The translations under genes were made by a program, and so were the position numbers. The notes below the pieces were generated by a model. It did not search any database. It worked only from the letters and a program-made list of their open reading frames with translations, and was not told where the DNA came from. From NCBI GenBank assembly GCA_965202955.1, contig OZ241871.1, positions 2,418,001 to 2,482,000 on the forward strand: a stretch of 64,000 nt of DNA. The letters are read 5' to 3'. Below are positions 17,597-26,729 of the stretch, piece after piece (position 1 is the first letter of the stretch; each line of letters starts with the position of its first letter). Source of the stretch: Bin5 sp034422415. Its GTDB lineage: Bacteria; Chloroflexota; Anaerolineae; Caldilineales; Caldilineaceae.

Positions 17597-18499
17597 TCAC
17601 AACCAGATTGGATTTGACCACGCCCTGCCGCCGCGGCGGTCGCGCACGGTTATGCGGCAGTAGTGGCTGTCCCAGTCCGACAGGTCGAATTCGGCGTGGG
17701 TGAGGCCGTTGCCCCACTCGCGCTGGACGGCGCTGCCGACGCCGGTTAGAAAGATGCGTTCGGCAGGGGAGCAGTGGACGGTGAGCCGTTTAGCGGGGCT
17801 GACAGAGATGTCGTAGATTTGCGGGCCGGTGCTGGAATAGAATGCGCCGGTCTTGAGCGCGGTCAGCAGGGCTTCCGGCGAGAGCTCCTCGGCCTTCACA
17901 TGCACCCAGCCGCGGCGAAAGTCGTGGTAGCTGTCGGTGAAGTGGGCATCGTCGGCGGCATAGGCGAAGTAGCGCTGGCCTCTGTCCAGCAGCAGGTCCA
18001 TCATGTGCCAACTTTCGGGGCGGTCGTTGGCGTCCGCCGCGATGCCGTTGAAGACCTCGATTGCGTGCGCCGGCCCCAGGGCGTCGACGTCGGCAGCGGA
18101 AAGGGTGTACCAGTGCGGGTGGGCGACGCCGATAAATGCGCCGGCCTGCATGGCCCTGGCTGCGATCCGGGCGCCGCTTTCGTCGTCAGCCGGCGGCGCG
18201 AAATCGGTGGGGAGACCGGCGGCCACGATGTGCCAGGCGGAGCCGTTTTCGATGGCGCCGGCGTGCAGTTCGGCGCCGAGGATGGTGGTGAAACTGTCCG
18301 AGCGGTAGGGCCCGGTGTCGGTGATGGGAAAGTCGTATTGTGGCAGGAAGTGGTCGGTCAGGGCGATGAAATCGTAGCCGGCCTGTTCATAGAGCCGGCA
18401 GACCTCCTGCGGTGACTTCGTCCCGTCCGAGCGGGTCGAGTGCGTGTGCAGATTTCCTTTCCAGAAACGGCCGGGCTTGGCGAAAGGCAGGGATTGCAT
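17597..18499 (-). CDS. PHP-domain metallohydrolase (CehA/McbA-like)
   Basis: A 300-residue PHP-domain protein. The metal-binding motif NLHTHSTRSDGT lies near the N-terminus, followed by FIALTDHF and a later GVAHPHWYT segment that supply further His/Asp ligands. Members of the CehA/McbA group hydrolyse esters, amides or phosphoesters. Its partners are an AlkP-fold enzyme and a PfkB kinase in the same unit, which suggests phosphorylated sugar or lipid metabolism. Substrate unknown. Confidence 0.82.
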   Translation of the reverse strand: MQSLPFAKPGRFWKGNLHTHSTRSDGTKSPQEVCRLYEQAGYDFIALTDHFLPQYDFPITDTGPYRSDSFTTILGAELHAGAIENGSAWHIVAAGLPTDFAPPADDESGARIAARAMQAGAFIGVAHPHWYTLSAADVDALGPAHAIEVFNGIAADANDRPESWHMMDLLLDRGQRYFAYAADDAHFTDSYHDFRRGWVHVKAEELSPEALLTALKTGAFYSSTGPQIYDISVSPAKRLTVHCSPAERIFLTGVGSAVQREWGNGLTHAEFDLSDWDSHYCRITVRDRRGGRAWSNPIWL

Positions 18500-18520
18500 T
18501 GTTCCTCCAATTTGGTGTGG

Positions 18521-19462
18521 TTAGGAAGGCGGCGGTTGGTCTTCGTTCAGGAATTCAGCTATGAGAGCGGCGAAATCGTCGAGCCGGCGAATGCGATTGG
18601 CGTAGTGGCCGCTGTGCGCGCCGATGAGAACTGTCAAGGCCGGGTTTTCGGTATGTTTGCGGATGGAGCAGTCCTCCACGTTGCCGTGATCGCTGGCGAT
18701 GAAGAGGAGCGTTTCCTGCCAGTCCATGGCGTCGAGCAGCCCAGCCAGGAAGGCGTCGATGCGTTCAAAGTCTTCGATGGCGCCGCGCAGGTCGCGGTAG
18801 TGGCCCAGAAGGTCGGTCTGCCAGTGTTCGAAGAAGGCGAAGCGCACGGGCTGGGCAAGACGCCAGAACTGTGCGCCGGCTTCCCGCGGCGTGAAAAGCG
18901 GCAGATCGGGATAGCCTAGTTGCGTGCGCCAGCCCTGGCCAGTGAAATTAGCGGACAATGCCTGCCGTGCCTGCATTTCTTTCCACGTCCGTAACTGCAG
19001 TCCGCCGCGCCGGGCCGCGTACGGGACTGCGCTCAACAGGCGTTTGCCGCGGTTGACCGCGTCGAAGTAGCGCTGCGGATAGGCGTTGACGAAGGCGGTC
19101 GCATGACCTGCTGCGTGCAGGCGGGCGAAGATGCCGGCCTCGTCGAGAATGTCGCGCACGCGCTGGTCCGGGCGCGGGCCGTAGTGCTCTCCCAGGCGCG
19201 CGGGCGCGTTGACGCCGGTCAGGATGGCGGCCTGTCCGGTAGCGCTCTGCGGGCGGCCCGGCACGCCCAGGCGGGCGTCGGTCGGGATCAGGTGCGCGCC
19301 GCCGCGGCTGTAACGCCCGGTCGAGGCGGTGAGCGGCATTCCGTCGAAAAGCGCATTCAGCGTGGGAAGCGCGGCCGCAGCCAGCGGATTCGTCTGCGGG
19401 TCATCCCGGCCCAGGCCGACGCCGTCAAGGAAAAGGAAGAGGACACGGCGCATGGCGGCCAC
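18521..19462 (-). CDS. alkaline-phosphatase-fold metalloenzyme (phosphoglycerate mutase-like)
   Basis: A 313-residue member of the AlkP/iPGM superfamily. The N-terminal metal motif LFLFLDGVGLG, a mid-protein SATGQAAILTG segment where the nucleophile would lie, and a C-terminal SDHGNVEDCS metal motif are in the expected order. It is shorter than true iPGM (about 510), so it is more likely a phosphatase or phosphodiesterase. A second ATG three codons in is equally possible. It sits 3 bases after the DUF1638 gene. Confidence 0.75.
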   Translation of the reverse strand: MAAMRRVLFLFLDGVGLGRDDPQTNPLAAAALPTLNALFDGMPLTASTGRYSRGGAHLIPTDARLGVPGRPQSATGQAAILTGVNAPARLGEHYGPRPDQRVRDILDEAGIFARLHAAGHATAFVNAYPQRYFDAVNRGKRLLSAVPYAARRGGLQLRTWKEMQARQALSANFTGQGWRTQLGYPDLPLFTPREAGAQFWRLAQPVRFAFFEHWQTDLLGHYRDLRGAIEDFERIDAFLAGLLDAMDWQETLLFIASDHGNVEDCSIRKHTENPALTVLIGAHSGHYANRIRRLDDFAALIAEFLNEDQPPPS

Positions 19463-19465
19463 TGG

Positions 19466-20059
19466 TCAAGCGCTGTCTTTCTCGATGATTTCAACCAGCC
19501 GCTCCTCCAGAACATCCAGCCCGGAGTCGACTTCCTTGTATGACAGCCCGAGCCGCGCTGCGGCCGCGCGGGCGCGTTCGTTCTCGTCCCGGTCCGGCAG
19601 CTGACGCAGGTAGAGCAGTTCTTTGTAGTTGCCGAAATAGGTGTCGCGCAGTTCGGGGCGGCGGTCGAGCCCCAGCGATTCGATGACGAGGCCTTCGTAA
19701 TGGTGGGCGAGGAAGTCGGTCAGGTAGAATGTGCCCGGCTGGCGTTCGGCCTGTTCTTCGAAGCGAGCGCCGCCGTAGAATTCGTAACAGTGGGGGCCGG
19801 GGATGCGAACGGCATGGGGATAGCGGGCCAACAGCGAATCCAGCGCGTCAAGCGTGCCGCAGTCACCGTAGCCGACGAGGATGCGGTCGAAGCGGCTGGC
19901 CCAGGCGTCCAGCTTTTTGCCCACCTCCGGGGCGATGCGTTCGGGGCGGTTATGCAGCTGCGCCGGGACAGCGGTCAACTCGTAGTCCCAGTCGCGGCGG
20001 TTGGCGATGGTGACGAGCTCGCGCACAATCGCGCCGCAGGCGATGATTCCGATTTTCAA
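19466..20059 (-). CDS. DUF1638 domain protein
   Basis: About 197 residues. Family landmarks are KIGIIACG at the start, VGYGDCGTLDALD in the middle and PGPHCYEFYGG after it. The start is TTG at 20059 (TTGAAAATC) with GGGAG seven bases upstream; a longer open frame has no such site. DUF1638 proteins are found beside corrinoid/methyltransferase genes in methylamine and betaine demethylation clusters, and here a homocysteine methyltransferase fusion lies upstream at 20228. Conserved Cys and His residues suggest metal or cobalamin contact, but the activity is not known. Confidence 0.8.
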   Translation of the reverse strand: MKIGIIACGAIVRELVTIANRRDWDYELTAVPAQLHNRPERIAPEVGKKLDAWASRFDRILVGYGDCGTLDALDSLLARYPHAVRIPGPHCYEFYGGARFEEQAERQPGTFYLTDFLAHHYEGLVIESLGLDRRPELRDTYFGNYKELLYLRQLPDRDENERARAAAARLGLSYKEVDSGLDVLEERLVEIIEKDSA

Positions 20060-20227
20060 GCGTGTTCTCCCTGGCCTGCAGAAAGAAACCCGGAGAGATG
20101 TCGAAACGGCTTTTGTTACCTGCCCAATCAAAGAGCGGTCAAGCTAACGCTGAGAAAAGTTCTCGCGGGCAGTATATCCTATTGTAACGATATTTACATG
20201 TCGCCGCCTGCGGCATCGCGGCGTATC

Positions 20228-21442
20228 TCATGTTCCCTGCCGCAGCGCATCCCGCATGGCCTGCATGTGATCCGGGGTCGTGCCGCAGCAGCCGCCGATC
20301 ACGTCGACGCCGAGCGTGTGCATCTTGCGGGCGTAGTCGGCCATCACTTCGGGCGTGCCGTCGTAGTAGACGTCGCCGCCTTGGAGGACGGGCAGGCCGG
20401 CGTTGCTCTGGGCGTAGAGCACGACATCGGGCGGGCGATTCTCGACCATCGCGGTCATCACCGTTTCGATTTCGGCGGGGCCGTTGCCGCAGTTGGCACC
20501 GATCACCTGCACGCCCCAGCCGGCGAGCGTCTCCACGGCCTGTTTGGGGCTGACCCCCATCATTGTGTGCAGGTTGGTGTCGAAGGTGAGTGTGCAGGCG
20601 ACCGGCAGGTCGGTTGTACGCTGCACGGCGCGCACGGCGGCCTCCACCTCCTGCAGGTCGCTCATCGTTTCGGTGAGGATGAAGTCGGCGCCGGCCTCAG
20701 CGAGGACGGTGACCTGTTCTGCGAAGAGCGCAATCGCCTCCTCCATCGTCAGCGTGCCCAGGGGGTCGAGCAGCTCGCCGGTCGGGCCGACCGATGCCGC
20801 GACCAACAGGTCGCCAACCTCGTCGGCTACCGCACGCGCCAGTCGGACGCCGGCCGCATTGAGTTCTCCGAGCCTGTCCTGCAGGTTGTGCAGCTTGAGG
20901 CGGGCGGTCGTGCCGCCGAAAGTGTTGGTCGAGATGATGTGGGATCCGGCCTCGGCGTAGCCGCGATAGACTGCCTGCACCGCGTCCGGGTTGTCTACGT
21001 TCCAGAGTTCGGGCGCGTCGCCGCCGGTCAGCCCTGCTTCCTGCAGCATCGTCGCCATGCCGCCGTCGGCGAGCAGGGGGGCGCTTGTCTGCAGCCGCTC
21101 GATCACGGGGTGGGGGCGCGGGTCGAGCCATGCGGAGGAAGCCGAGCCGGACTTGATGGCGTCGAGCATCGCGCGGATTCGCCGCGGGGGAAAGTCGGCT
21201 TCGAGTTGTGCGGCGACGGCCTGGGCGACCTCCTGGGGGGCGCCCGCCTGCTTCTGCCAGTCGGTACGGAGCCAGCCGTCGAGGTATTCGTCGGCGCCGG
21301 TTGCGCCGGCGCGCATGGCGGCTTCGTCGATCGCGACCTGAAAGCGGGGAGGAAGTTGGACCTTGTGCCTCTCGCGGGTCTCGGCGCGGGCCACGACCAT
21401 TGACGGGAAGTCCCGCCAGTATGTGATTTGAAACTCTGTCAT
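20228..21442 (-). CDS. fusion of virulence-factor domain and homocysteine S-methyltransferase domain
   Basis: A 404-residue protein. Residues 1-100 match the small 'virulence factor' domain (start FQITYWRDFPSMVVARA). Residues 115-400 are a homocysteine S-methyltransferase barrel. The three zinc cysteines are visible: Cys318 in GANCGN and Cys385/Cys386 in GGCCGTTP. The methyltransferase half would move a methyl group to homocysteine from a methyl donor such as S-methylmethionine or betaine. The virulence-factor domain is usually a separate small protein near corrinoid methyltransferase genes, so the fusion hints at a methyl-transfer partner role. Confidence 0.85.
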   Translation of the reverse strand: MTEFQITYWRDFPSMVVARAETRERHKVQLPPRFQVAIDEAAMRAGATGADEYLDGWLRTDWQKQAGAPQEVAQAVAAQLEADFPPRRIRAMLDAIKSGSASSAWLDPRPHPVIERLQTSAPLLADGGMATMLQEAGLTGGDAPELWNVDNPDAVQAVYRGYAEAGSHIISTNTFGGTTARLKLHNLQDRLGELNAAGVRLARAVADEVGDLLVAASVGPTGELLDPLGTLTMEEAIALFAEQVTVLAEAGADFILTETMSDLQEVEAAVRAVQRTTDLPVACTLTFDTNLHTMMGVSPKQAVETLAGWGVQVIGANCGNGPAEIETVMTAMVENRPPDVVLYAQSNAGLPVLQGGDVYYDGTPEVMADYARKMHTLGVDVIGGCCGTTPDHMQAMRDALRQGT

Positions 21443-21500
21443 TTCAACTGAACCTCGTGGTCAATAGATGCAGTGGCCGAACGCCACTGTCTTGTGCTGA

Positions 21501-21506
21501 ATTATA
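21501..21506 (-). promoter_or_regulatory. -10 box upstream of the homocysteine methyltransferase fusion
   Basis: A consensus TATAAT on the minus strand about 60 bases before the ATG at 21442. I do not see a good -35 box at the normal distance, so this is a weak call. Confidence 0.3.
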
Positions 21507-21742
21507 CCGACTGGCGCGCGGGAATGCCTAACGGTTGGCTTGGCGCACCGGCGCGTTGTTTTCATAGTTGGATTTTGGCCGTCTTTGCGATACCATTGCC
21601 TGAACTTGGACGCAAGAGTTCTGGCAGGGTCGTCGTCCAGGCGCTGCCTGCGCCGTGTCGTGTCCTGCGAGCCTTTTCGTTTCCAAAGTGTATCCTTTGA
21701 AATAATGAGTGGACCCATTTTCCAATGAAAGGAGACAGTTTC

Positions 21743-22891
21743 ATGAGAACCCGACATTCGTGGACAGTGGTGGGCCTCATGCTCATCCTGGCGCTGCTGA
21801 TCGGCGCGTGTCAACCGGTCCCGCAGGCGCCTGCCGAGACGGAGATGGCGGATGAGGAAGAGATGGCCGCGGCGCTGAAGGTCGCCTTCGTTTATGTCGC
21901 TCCGATCGGCGACCTGGGCTGGACGTATGCGCACGACCAGGGGCGGGTCTACCTGGAAGAGAATCTTGAGGGCGGCGCGGAGACGGCATTTATCGAGAAT
22001 GTGCCTGAGGGCCCGGACGCGGAGCGTGTTATTCGCGACTTTGCGCAGAAAGGCTACAACCTGGTTATCACCACCAGCTTTGGCTACATGGACCCGACGC
22101 TGACGGTGGCAGGGGAGTTTCCGGACCAGTACTTCGTGCATGTGTCTGGCTTCAAGACGGCCGACAACATGAGCACGTTGTTTGGGCGGATGTACCAGCC
22201 CCGCTATCTTAGCGGCCTGGTCGCCGGCAGCATGACGGAGAGTAACGTCATCGGTTACGTGGCGGCTTTCCCGATTCCTGAGGTGATTCGCGGCATCAAC
22301 GCGTTCACCTTGGGCGTGCGCGAGGCGAATCCGGACGCGGAGGTGCGGGTCGTCTGGACGAACACCTGGTTTGGCCCGCCGGAGGAGAAGGAGGCGGCCG
22401 AGGCGCTGCTGGACCAGGGTGCGGACATCATTGCCCAGCACCAGGACACGACTGAGCCGCAGAAGGCCGCTGCCGAGCGGGGCGGGACAAGCATCGGCTA
22501 TAACAGCGACATGCGTGTGTTCGTCGGTGACTCGGTCCTGACCGGGCCGGTCTGGAATTGGGGCCCGGCTTTCCAGAGGTTCGCCGAGCAGGCACGCGAC
22601 GACAGCTGGGAGACCACGCAGTACTGGGGCGGCATGGACGACGGGATCGTGGGCCTGGCAGAGATGAGCCCGCTGGTGTCCGATGAGGTTGCCGCGATGG
22701 TCGCGGAAAAGCAGGCGATGATCGTTTCCGGCGAGACGGACGTGTTCTGCGGCGCGATGAGCGGCCAGAACGGCGTCCAGTTCCTGGATGACGGCCAGTG
22801 CATGGATGACGGCCAGATGCTGGGGATGGACTGGTTCGTGGAAGGCGTCGTCGGCGAGGCGCCGGGCGAGGCTGCGCCGCTCGGAAACTAG
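21743..22891 (+). CDS. BMP-family ABC transporter nucleoside-binding lipoprotein
   Basis: About 382 residues. A lipoprotein signal ends in IGAC with Cys23. The mature part is of the BMP/Med family (PnrA-like): VAFVYVAPIGDLGWTYAHDQG opens the domain, and FVHVSGFKT, AQHQDT and a C-terminal FCGAMSG segment follow. Such receptors bind purine nucleosides or related solutes. AAAGGAG lies 8 bases before the ATG at 21743, which decides the start over an in-frame ATG 18 bases earlier. The paralogue follows at 23107 and the ATPase at 24331. Confidence 0.88.
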   Translation: MRTRHSWTVVGLMLILALLIGACQPVPQAPAETEMADEEEMAAALKVAFVYVAPIGDLGWTYAHDQGRVYLEENLEGGAETAFIENVPEGPDAERVIRDFAQKGYNLVITTSFGYMDPTLTVAGEFPDQYFVHVSGFKTADNMSTLFGRMYQPRYLSGLVAGSMTESNVIGYVAAFPIPEVIRGINAFTLGVREANPDAEVRVVWTNTWFGPPEEKEAAEALLDQGADIIAQHQDTTEPQKAAAERGGTSIGYNSDMRVFVGDSVLTGPVWNWGPAFQRFAEQARDDSWETTQYWGGMDDGIVGLAEMSPLVSDEVAAMVAEKQAMIVSGETDVFCGAMSGQNGVQFLDDGQCMDDGQMLGMDWFVEGVVGEAPGEAAPLGN

Positions 22892-22996
22892 ATTTCGCCA
22901 AGGTTTACAAGTGAAGATGAAGGGCGCCATTTTTCGACTCCGCTCGTCTACTTGTTGTAATCTGGCGCCTGAACTGAATCGACTATGAGTATTAAC

Positions 22997-23039
22997 GATT
23001 GCTCCTCTCTAACCGTACCGGTCTACGAGAGGAGCAATC
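22997..23039 (+). terminator. hairpin between tandem BMP genes (terminator or attenuator)
   Basis: A perfect 13-base inverted repeat (22997-23009 with 23027-23039) around a 17-base loop. It is not followed by a clear run of T, so it may be an attenuator or mRNA stabiliser rather than a full terminator. Confidence 0.5.
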
Positions 23040-23106
23040 TGTTTCGTACGACCTGAAGGAAGAATGAGCGAATCCGTTTTGGATGTTTGGTGATAAGGGG
23101 GATCAG

Positions 23107-24225
23107 ATGAGGATTCGAAACTGGCCGGCGGCGGGGGCTGTGATGCTCATTCTGGCACTGCTGCTCAGCGCGTGTCAGCCGATCAGCGGGGCGCCGGCTG
23201 CTGAAGAGGCGGAAGGCTCGGCGGAGATGGTCGAGTCGGTGAAGGTCGCGTTCGTGTATGTCGGTCCGGTAGGCGATCTCGGTTGGAGCTATGCGCATGA
23301 CCAGGGCCGGTTGGCGCTGGAGGAACTCGGTGTGGAGACGGCCTACAGTGAGCTCGTCGCTGAGGGTCCTGACGCGGCGCGGGTGCTGCAGAGCTACGCC
23401 GCCGAGGGCTATGACCTGATTTTTGCCACGAGTTTCGGTTATATGGACAGCGTCATCGAAGTGGCGGCCGGGTTTCCGGAGGTGAAGTTTGAGCATGCCA
23501 CCGGCTACAAGATCGCTGAAAATGTGGGTATATACGACGGACGCGGCTACGAGGGATGGTACCTTGCCGGAATGGTTGCCGGCGCGATGACAGAGTCGAA
23601 TGTCCTCGGTTATATTGCGCCTTACCCGATTCCGGAAGTGGTGCGAAATCTTAACGCCTTCGCCCTGGGCGCCCAGTCGGTAAATCCGCTTGTGGAAGTA
23701 CGGCCGATCTGGATATTTGCCTGGTTTGACCCCCCTGCTGAACGTGAAGCGGCCCAGGCCCTCATTGACGCAGGCGTGGATGTGGTTGCCCGCGAAAGCG
23801 ACAGTGTCGAACCGGACAAATTGGCGCAGGAGCAGGGCGTTTATGCCATCGGCTACAACGCGGTTACGCCTGATATCGCGCCGGACGCATTGCTGACCGC
23901 GCCGATCTGGAACTGGCGGGTCATCTATGAGAAGAAGGTGCGGGACGTGGCGGCCGGGACGTGGAGCAATGAACCGATCTGGTGGGGCATGGCGGAAGGC
24001 GTGCTGGATCTGTGGCCGGTCGCCGATTTTGTGCCGGAGGATGTCAGGGTAGCGGTCGAAGAGGCTAGGGCGGGCATTCTTGACGGCAGTTTGCAGCTTT
24101 TCTGCGGCCCGATCAACGATAATGGCGGCTCTGAACGGGTCGCTGCCGGAGAGTGTATGGACGACCCGGCCCTACTCAGCTATGATTGGCTGGTAGAAGG
24201 GGTTACAGGCCAGATTCCGCAGTAG
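23107..24225 (+). CDS. BMP-family ABC transporter nucleoside-binding lipoprotein, second copy
   Basis: About 372 residues, related along its whole length to the gene at 21743. Lipoprotein signal ends LLSAC with Cys23. The opening VAFVYVGPVGDLGWSYAHDQG and the C-terminal LFCGPINDN are the same as in the neighbour. AAGGGGG lies six bases before the ATG at 23107. Two receptors sharing one ATPase suggest two related substrates. The intervening hairpin may set their relative expression. Confidence 0.88.
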   Translation: MRIRNWPAAGAVMLILALLLSACQPISGAPAAEEAEGSAEMVESVKVAFVYVGPVGDLGWSYAHDQGRLALEELGVETAYSELVAEGPDAARVLQSYAAEGYDLIFATSFGYMDSVIEVAAGFPEVKFEHATGYKIAENVGIYDGRGYEGWYLAGMVAGAMTESNVLGYIAPYPIPEVVRNLNAFALGAQSVNPLVEVRPIWIFAWFDPPAEREAAQALIDAGVDVVARESDSVEPDKLAQEQGVYAIGYNAVTPDIAPDALLTAPIWNWRVIYEKKVRDVAAGTWSNEPIWWGMAEGVLDLWPVADFVPEDVRVAVEEARAGILDGSLQLFCGPINDNGGSERVAAGECMDDPALLSYDWLVEGVTGQIPQ

Positions 24226-24330
24226 GGACGGGGTCACGAATCAGGTCGAGAGTGGGCTACGGTCGGTCGTCCCATTCACAAACTGCATCCCGTTCCTGGC
24301 GGCGGGCAACATTCAGGCTCTTGATTTCTC

Positions 24331-25878
24331 ATGTCCGAAACAGATTTTTTGGCCGTGGAGATGCGGGAGATCACCAAACGGTTTCCCGGCGTTCTGGCTA
24401 ACGATCGCGTCGATCTGACGATTCATAAGGGCGAGATTCACGCGCTATTGGGGGAGAACGGCGCGGGCAAGTCCACGTTGATGAACGTCCTCGCGGGGCT
24501 GTATCTGCCGGAGCAGGGGCAGGTGCGCGTACACGGCCGGTCTGTGCACATTGATTCGCCGCGAACGGCGTTCGACCTGGGCATCGCGATGGTCCACCAG
24601 CATTTCAAACTGGTGATGAACCAGACGGTGGCGGAGAACATAATCCTGGGGATGGATGATCCCTACTGCGAGCCTTCCGAGCAGGGGCGTTTTCGATCTG
24701 TGCGGTTGGACATGGCCCGGGTGCAGCGGCGGATCGCCGAGGTGAGCGAACAGTACGATCTGGCGGTGGACCCGGACGCGTTTATCTGGCAGCTGAGCGT
24801 GGGTGAGCAGCAGCGGATCGAGATCCTGAAGGCACTGTACCGGGGCGCGGACATCTTGATTTTCGACGAGCCGACTGCGGTCCTGACGCCGCAGGAGGCC
24901 GACGCGCTGGGCCGGACGATGCAGCGCATGGTTCAGGAGGGCAAAACGATCATCTTCATCAGCCATAAGCTGGATGAGGTGACCCGTTTTGCCGATCGCG
25001 TGACCGTGCTGCGCCAGGGGCAGGTGGTGGCGACCGAGGAGGTGACGGGCGCGACGAGCGCGGCGCACCTGGCCCAGTTGATGGTTGGGCGTGCGGTCAT
25101 TTTCCGTATCGATAAAGAAGATCAGGCGTTCGGTGACGTTTGCCTGGAGGTCGACGAGGTCTGCTGCTTGAACGAGAAGCGGTTGCCGGCGCTGCAAGAT
25201 GTTTCGCTACAGATTCGCAGCGGTGAAATCCTTGGCATCGCCGGCGTGGCCGGCAACGGGCAGAGGGAGCTGGCTGAACTGTTGACCGGTCTGCGGCGGG
25301 CGACCGACGGCCGTGTGCGTCTGTTGGGGCGGGACATTACCAACCATTCGCCGCGGGCGATCATCGACGCCGGTATCGCCCACATACCCGAAAGCCGCAT
25401 CCACGTGGCGACGGTCGGGTCGATGAATGTGGCCGACAACATCGCGCTCAAGCATTACCGCAACAGGCCGGGGCTGTTCCTTGACCGCGGCGGGCTGGAC
25501 AAGATGAGCGCTGAACTGGTGGCCGAGTTCAACGTGGACACGCCGGGCATCAGTACGAACGCGGGCGCGCTGTCGGGTGGGAATCTGCAGAAGTTGATTC
25601 TGGCGCGTGAGCTGACGACCGATCCGAAGTTGATTGTCGCGGCGCACCCGACGCAGGGGCTGGACGTGGGTGCGACCGAGGCGGTGCGTAACCGTCTGCT
25701 GGAGCAGCAGGCGGCTGGTGTGGCGGTGCTGCTGATCAGCGAGGACCTGGATGAACTGTTCAGCCTTGCCGACCGCATCGCCGTGCTCAACGGTGGGCGC
25801 GTAATGGGCATTGTCGACATCGGCGCGGCCACCCGCGAGCAGGTCGGCCTGATGATGGCCGGCAAGCAGACGGCTTGA
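24331..25878 (+). CDS. duplicated-domain ABC transporter ATPase (RbsA/YufO type)
   Basis: A 515-residue ATPase with two nucleotide-binding domains, the normal form for ribose/nucleoside importers. Domain 1 has Walker A GENGAGKST (41-49), signature LSVGEQQRIEIL and Walker B ILIFDEP. Domain 2 has a degenerate P-loop (GVAGNGQREL) and signature LSGGNLQKLIL, as in the family. It energises uptake by the BMP receptors upstream. The two expected permease genes do not follow; a small membrane protein comes next. Confidence 0.92.
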   Translation: MSETDFLAVEMREITKRFPGVLANDRVDLTIHKGEIHALLGENGAGKSTLMNVLAGLYLPEQGQVRVHGRSVHIDSPRTAFDLGIAMVHQHFKLVMNQTVAENIILGMDDPYCEPSEQGRFRSVRLDMARVQRRIAEVSEQYDLAVDPDAFIWQLSVGEQQRIEILKALYRGADILIFDEPTAVLTPQEADALGRTMQRMVQEGKTIIFISHKLDEVTRFADRVTVLRQGQVVATEEVTGATSAAHLAQLMVGRAVIFRIDKEDQAFGDVCLEVDEVCCLNEKRLPALQDVSLQIRSGEILGIAGVAGNGQRELAELLTGLRRATDGRVRLLGRDITNHSPRAIIDAGIAHIPESRIHVATVGSMNVADNIALKHYRNRPGLFLDRGGLDKMSAELVAEFNVDTPGISTNAGALSGGNLQKLILARELTTDPKLIVAAHPTQGLDVGATEAVRNRLLEQQAAGVAVLLISEDLDELFSLADRIAVLNGGRVMGIVDIGAATREQVGLMMAGKQTA

Positions 25879-25895
25879 CCCGGCAGGCAACGCGC

Positions 25896-26219
25896 ATGGA
25901 GGTTCTGCAAAAGGCCGGCTCGGCCATTCTGCTGCTGGTGGGAGCGCTCTACCCGCTGGCCGCGATCTTCATGATGATGAAGTTCCTCGCGCGCGCCGAC
26001 GCGCCCCGGCCCTCGTTTGCCTTCCTTTTGATCAATTTTGTCCTGATCGCGACCGTGCCGCTGGCCGGGATACTGGGCGGATTTGCCGGCTTCGCGCCCG
26101 TGCTATGGGAAAGCCAGGTCATTCGCGTGATCGTATACGGCGCCGGCTTGCTCTCGCTGGTGGCGCTGGCAGCGCTGTTCATCAGCATGCGCGGGCGGCA
26201 GCCGGACGGTGGCGGATAG
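25896..26219 (+). CDS. small three-helix membrane protein
   Basis: A 107-residue protein from the ATG at 25896; a TTG at 25875 overlapping the ATPase stop is an alternative start. Three hydrophobic segments are visible (AILLLVGALYPLAAIFMMMKFL, FAFLLINFVLIATVPLAGILG in part, and VIVYGAGLLSLVALAALF). It is not an ABC permease by length or motif. Location right after the ATPase suggests co-transcription. Function unknown. Confidence 0.6.
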   Translation: MEVLQKAGSAILLLVGALYPLAAIFMMMKFLARADAPRPSFAFLLINFVLIATVPLAGILGGFAGFAPVLWESQVIRVIVYGAGLLSLVALAALFISMRGRQPDGGG

Positions 26220-26282
26220 CGAGTATGCAGGCCCGCGCGCAGGGAGCGCGTCGAACCGTAGCCGCCGCGAGCCGCAGTGCCG

Positions 26283-26705
26283 ATGACTGAGACCCCTGTG
26301 TACCTCCCGCGGCCGGTATACCGCCTCTTCGCTGCGGGCGGCGTGGCGGTGGCTGCCCTCTTTGCGTGGGAAGTTGTGCGTGAATTCAGTTTGCCCACCC
26401 TCTTTTTCCTGCTGGCGGCGACCGGTTTCGCGGTCGTCTATCTGCGTTGGACGCTGATGCGCCTGGAGTTGACCGCGGATGGTGTGACCGTTCACGCGCT
26501 GCTGCAGGCGCCGCGGCGTGTCCTCTTTCGCCAGATGATTACCTGCGTCGAGGCCGGCCGCATCACGCCCGGCTTGAGTCTCGTATATTGGCCCGTGAGC
26601 GCCGACGGTCTCGTCGAAATGGAGAGGCCGCGCACGCTGTTTCTGCCCGCGGTGGCGCGCCAGGAAGAGCTGCTGGCTGCGCTGGAAGAGCGGATTCCGG
26701 GCTGA
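26283..26705 (+). CDS. membrane-anchored PH-like small protein
   Basis: A 140-residue protein from the ATG at 26283. Two membrane helices near the N-terminus are followed by a soluble part (LRWTLMRLELTADGVTVHA ... RRVLFRQMITCVEAG) that reads like a short bacterial PH domain. Bacterial PH proteins of this kind sit at the membrane and have unknown partners. It sits between the small membrane protein and a glycosyltransferase. Weak family assignment. Confidence 0.55.
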   Translation: MTETPVYLPRPVYRLFAAGGVAVAALFAWEVVREFSLPTLFFLLAATGFAVVYLRWTLMRLELTADGVTVHALLQAPRRVLFRQMITCVEAGRITPGLSLVYWPVSADGLVEMERPRTLFLPAVARQEELLAALEERIPG

Positions 26706-26729
26706 CCTGATTGGATATGGTGACGGGGC

